The notes beneath the pieces are model-generated. The model was not told the origin of the DNA. It saw nothing but the letters and a program-made list of their open reading frames with translations, and searched no databases. A DNA stretch of 7,623 bases, taken from contig JAFLUS010000083.1 in NCBI GenBank assembly GCA_022508685.1, forward strand, positions 1-7,623, read 5' to 3'. This DNA comes from Prevotellaceae bacterium (GTDB taxonomy: Bacteria > Bacteroidota > Bacteroidia > Bacteroidales > Bacteroidaceae). Below are positions 7,331 through 7,623 of the stretch, piece after piece. A program made the translations under genes and the position numbers. Each line of letters starts with the position of its first letter. The first letter of the stretch is position 1.

Positions 7331-7367
7331 TTGCCTCGGCAGCATGGCAGACAGGTTGCCTCGGCAG
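7331..7367. repeat. Two 12-nt direct repeats TTGCCTCGGCAG in the trp leader
   Basis: TTGCCTCGGCAG occurs at 7331-7342 and again, identically, at 7356-7367, with a 25-nt period. Each copy is nearly self-complementary (TGCC...GGCA). In RNA the two copies could pair with each other over 10 positions with a central tandem G-A mismatch, forming an extra helix between the leader peptide and the attenuator hairpin. Confidence 0.75.
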
Positions 7368-7388
7368 TGTGGAAATGGCGCAGACGGC

Positions 7389-7448
7389 TTACGACTGATA
7401 AGGTCTTAAGCATTGCCATCGCCAATATCTGATGTTGCTGTTCTGCAT
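7389..7448 (-). CDS. trpL: trp operon leader peptide, 19 aa, two Trp codons
   Basis: The ORF encodes MQNSNIRYWRWQCLRPYQS, with Trp at residues 9 and 11. The seven Trp enzymes together hold only seven Trp in about 2,120 residues, so two in 19 is strongly enriched. It starts about 15 nt after the predicted transcription start and ends TCG-TAA inside the segment GTCGTAAG that is complementary to the attenuator hairpin. That spacing suits a stalling peptide: a ribosome on the Trp codons should leave the stop region uncovered, while one at the stop covers it. No Shine-Dalgarno is visible, but A-rich sequence precedes it, as is common in Bacteroidetes. Another ATG (7455) seven bases upstream opens a different frame, which is the main reason for caution. 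Confidence 0.65.
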   Translation of the reverse strand: MQNSNIRYWRWQCLRPYQS

Positions 7449-7468
7449 GCGTCATTTCGTTTTCGTTG

Positions 7469-7503
7469 CAAAACTACAACTTTTTCGCTGATGCTGCAAG
7501 AAA
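7469..7503 (-). promoter_or_regulatory. trp operon promoter (Bacteroidetes type)
   Basis: Read on the minus strand, TTTCTTG (7503-7497), a 20-nt spacer, and TAGTTTTG (7476-7469) give a perfect -7 box and a good TTG -33 core. The predicted start is about 7463-7465. The sequence upstream (7504-7560) is rich in A and T runs, which may help promoter strength. I see no obvious palindromic operator next to it, so attenuation appears to be the main visible control. A scan for CAAAnnTA on the plus strand within the operon showed no equally good internal promoter. Confidence 0.75.
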
Positions 7504-7567
7504 TTGTTCAAATTTTTGCTGTTTTTTTGACAAAAAGACAAATTTGATTTGCGTTGCCGCAGACCGT

Positions 7568-7603
7568 AAAAAATCCTTACGCACAACCCCTGTCAGGCGT
7601 GCG
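7568..7603 (-). terminator. Weak terminator-like hairpin from an upstream gene
   Basis: On the minus strand CGCAC (7603-7599) pairs with GTGCG (7584-7580) around a loop containing CCTGACAGG, and TTTTTT follows at 7573-7568, six nucleotides after the stem. It could end a minus-strand gene lying beyond the window. The short stem and the gap before the T-run keep confidence low. The rest of 7504-7623 shows no ORF or other feature. Confidence 0.3.
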
Positions 7604-7623
7604 CATAAACGTGAACACGCTTA

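Larger units (their letters stand above)
7285..7463 (-). promoter_or_regulatory. trp operon leader: putative ribosome-mediated attenuator
   Basis: Between the predicted transcription start (about 7463) and trpB there is a leader with three parts: the W-R-W leader peptide ORF (7389-7448), a spacer with two 12-nt repeats (7331-7367), and a strong hairpin (7294-7322). The sequence GTCGTAAG in the transcript (plus-strand positions 7388-7395) overlaps the leader stop codon and is fully complementary to CTTACGAC in the loop and 3' arm of the hairpin (7301-7308). I infer that a ribosome finishing the leader masks this segment, letting the hairpin form and stop transcription. A ribosome stalled on uncharged tRNA-Trp would leave it free to break the hairpin. 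The logic follows classic trp attenuation; the actual structure is untested. Confidence 0.65.

Noticed and set aside
7235..7345. N-terminal extension of TrpB from an ATG at 7345
   Set aside because: The 37 residues are basic and non-homologous to TrpB, and they run through the attenuator hairpin; the ATG at 7234 gives the normal length.
7235..7463. T-box or Trp riboswitch in the leader
   Set aside because: No T-box antiterminator sequence or specifier-loop architecture is visible, and a leader peptide with Trp codons explains the region better.
1..7623. CRISPR array, insertion sequence, tRNA, rRNA or toxin-antitoxin genes
   Set aside because: No repeat-spacer pattern, transposase, cloverleaf or rRNA sequence was seen; coding space is filled by metabolic genes.

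Overview
The window is almost filled by a complete tryptophan operon of a Bacteroidales bacterium, probably Prevotella/Bacteroides-like. Three things support that placement. Promoters match the Bacteroidetes consensus (TTTG-like -33 box, about 20 nt, TAnnTTTG -7 box) at three sites. The genes lack convincing Shine-Dalgarno sequences. The gene order is trpB-trpE-trpG-trpD-trpC-trpF-trpA, which I recall from Bacteroidales. The genus is not decided by what I can see.

Layout: 1-621 holds a plus-strand HD-domain metal-dependent phosphohydrolase gene with its own promoter. 622-809 is intergenic; it carries a second, excellent plus-strand promoter (701-732) followed about 40 nt later by a hairpin and T-run (773-806), with no credible ORF between. 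That is a candidate small RNA of about 70 nt, ending just before the convergent trpA stop. 810-7234 is the seven-gene trp operon, all on the minus strand and tightly packed: ATGA overlaps at B/E, E/G and C/F, and gaps of 9-17 nt elsewhere. All seven enzymes look intact, with their catalytic residues. 7235-7503 is the operon's control region: a promoter (7469-7503), a 19-residue leader peptide MQNSNIRYWRWQCLRPYQS with two nearly adjacent Trp codons (7389-7448), a pair of identical 12-nt repeats, and a strong hairpin whose downstream arm is complementary to the end of the leader ORF. 7504-7623 is A/T-rich non-coding DNA with a weak terminator-like hairpin near the edge.

Together the operon encodes the whole route from chorismate to L-tryptophan: TrpE/TrpG (anthranilate synthase), TrpD, TrpF, TrpC, then TrpA/TrpB (tryptophan synthase). 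The leader suggests that charged tRNA-Trp is sensed by ribosome stalling. The GTCGTAAG segment containing the leader's stop codon can pair with the 3' arm of the attenuator hairpin, so a ribosome that reaches the stop should mask it and one stalled at the Trp codons should expose it. I found no new enzymatic or defence system. The parts most worth attention are the attenuator and the candidate small RNA.
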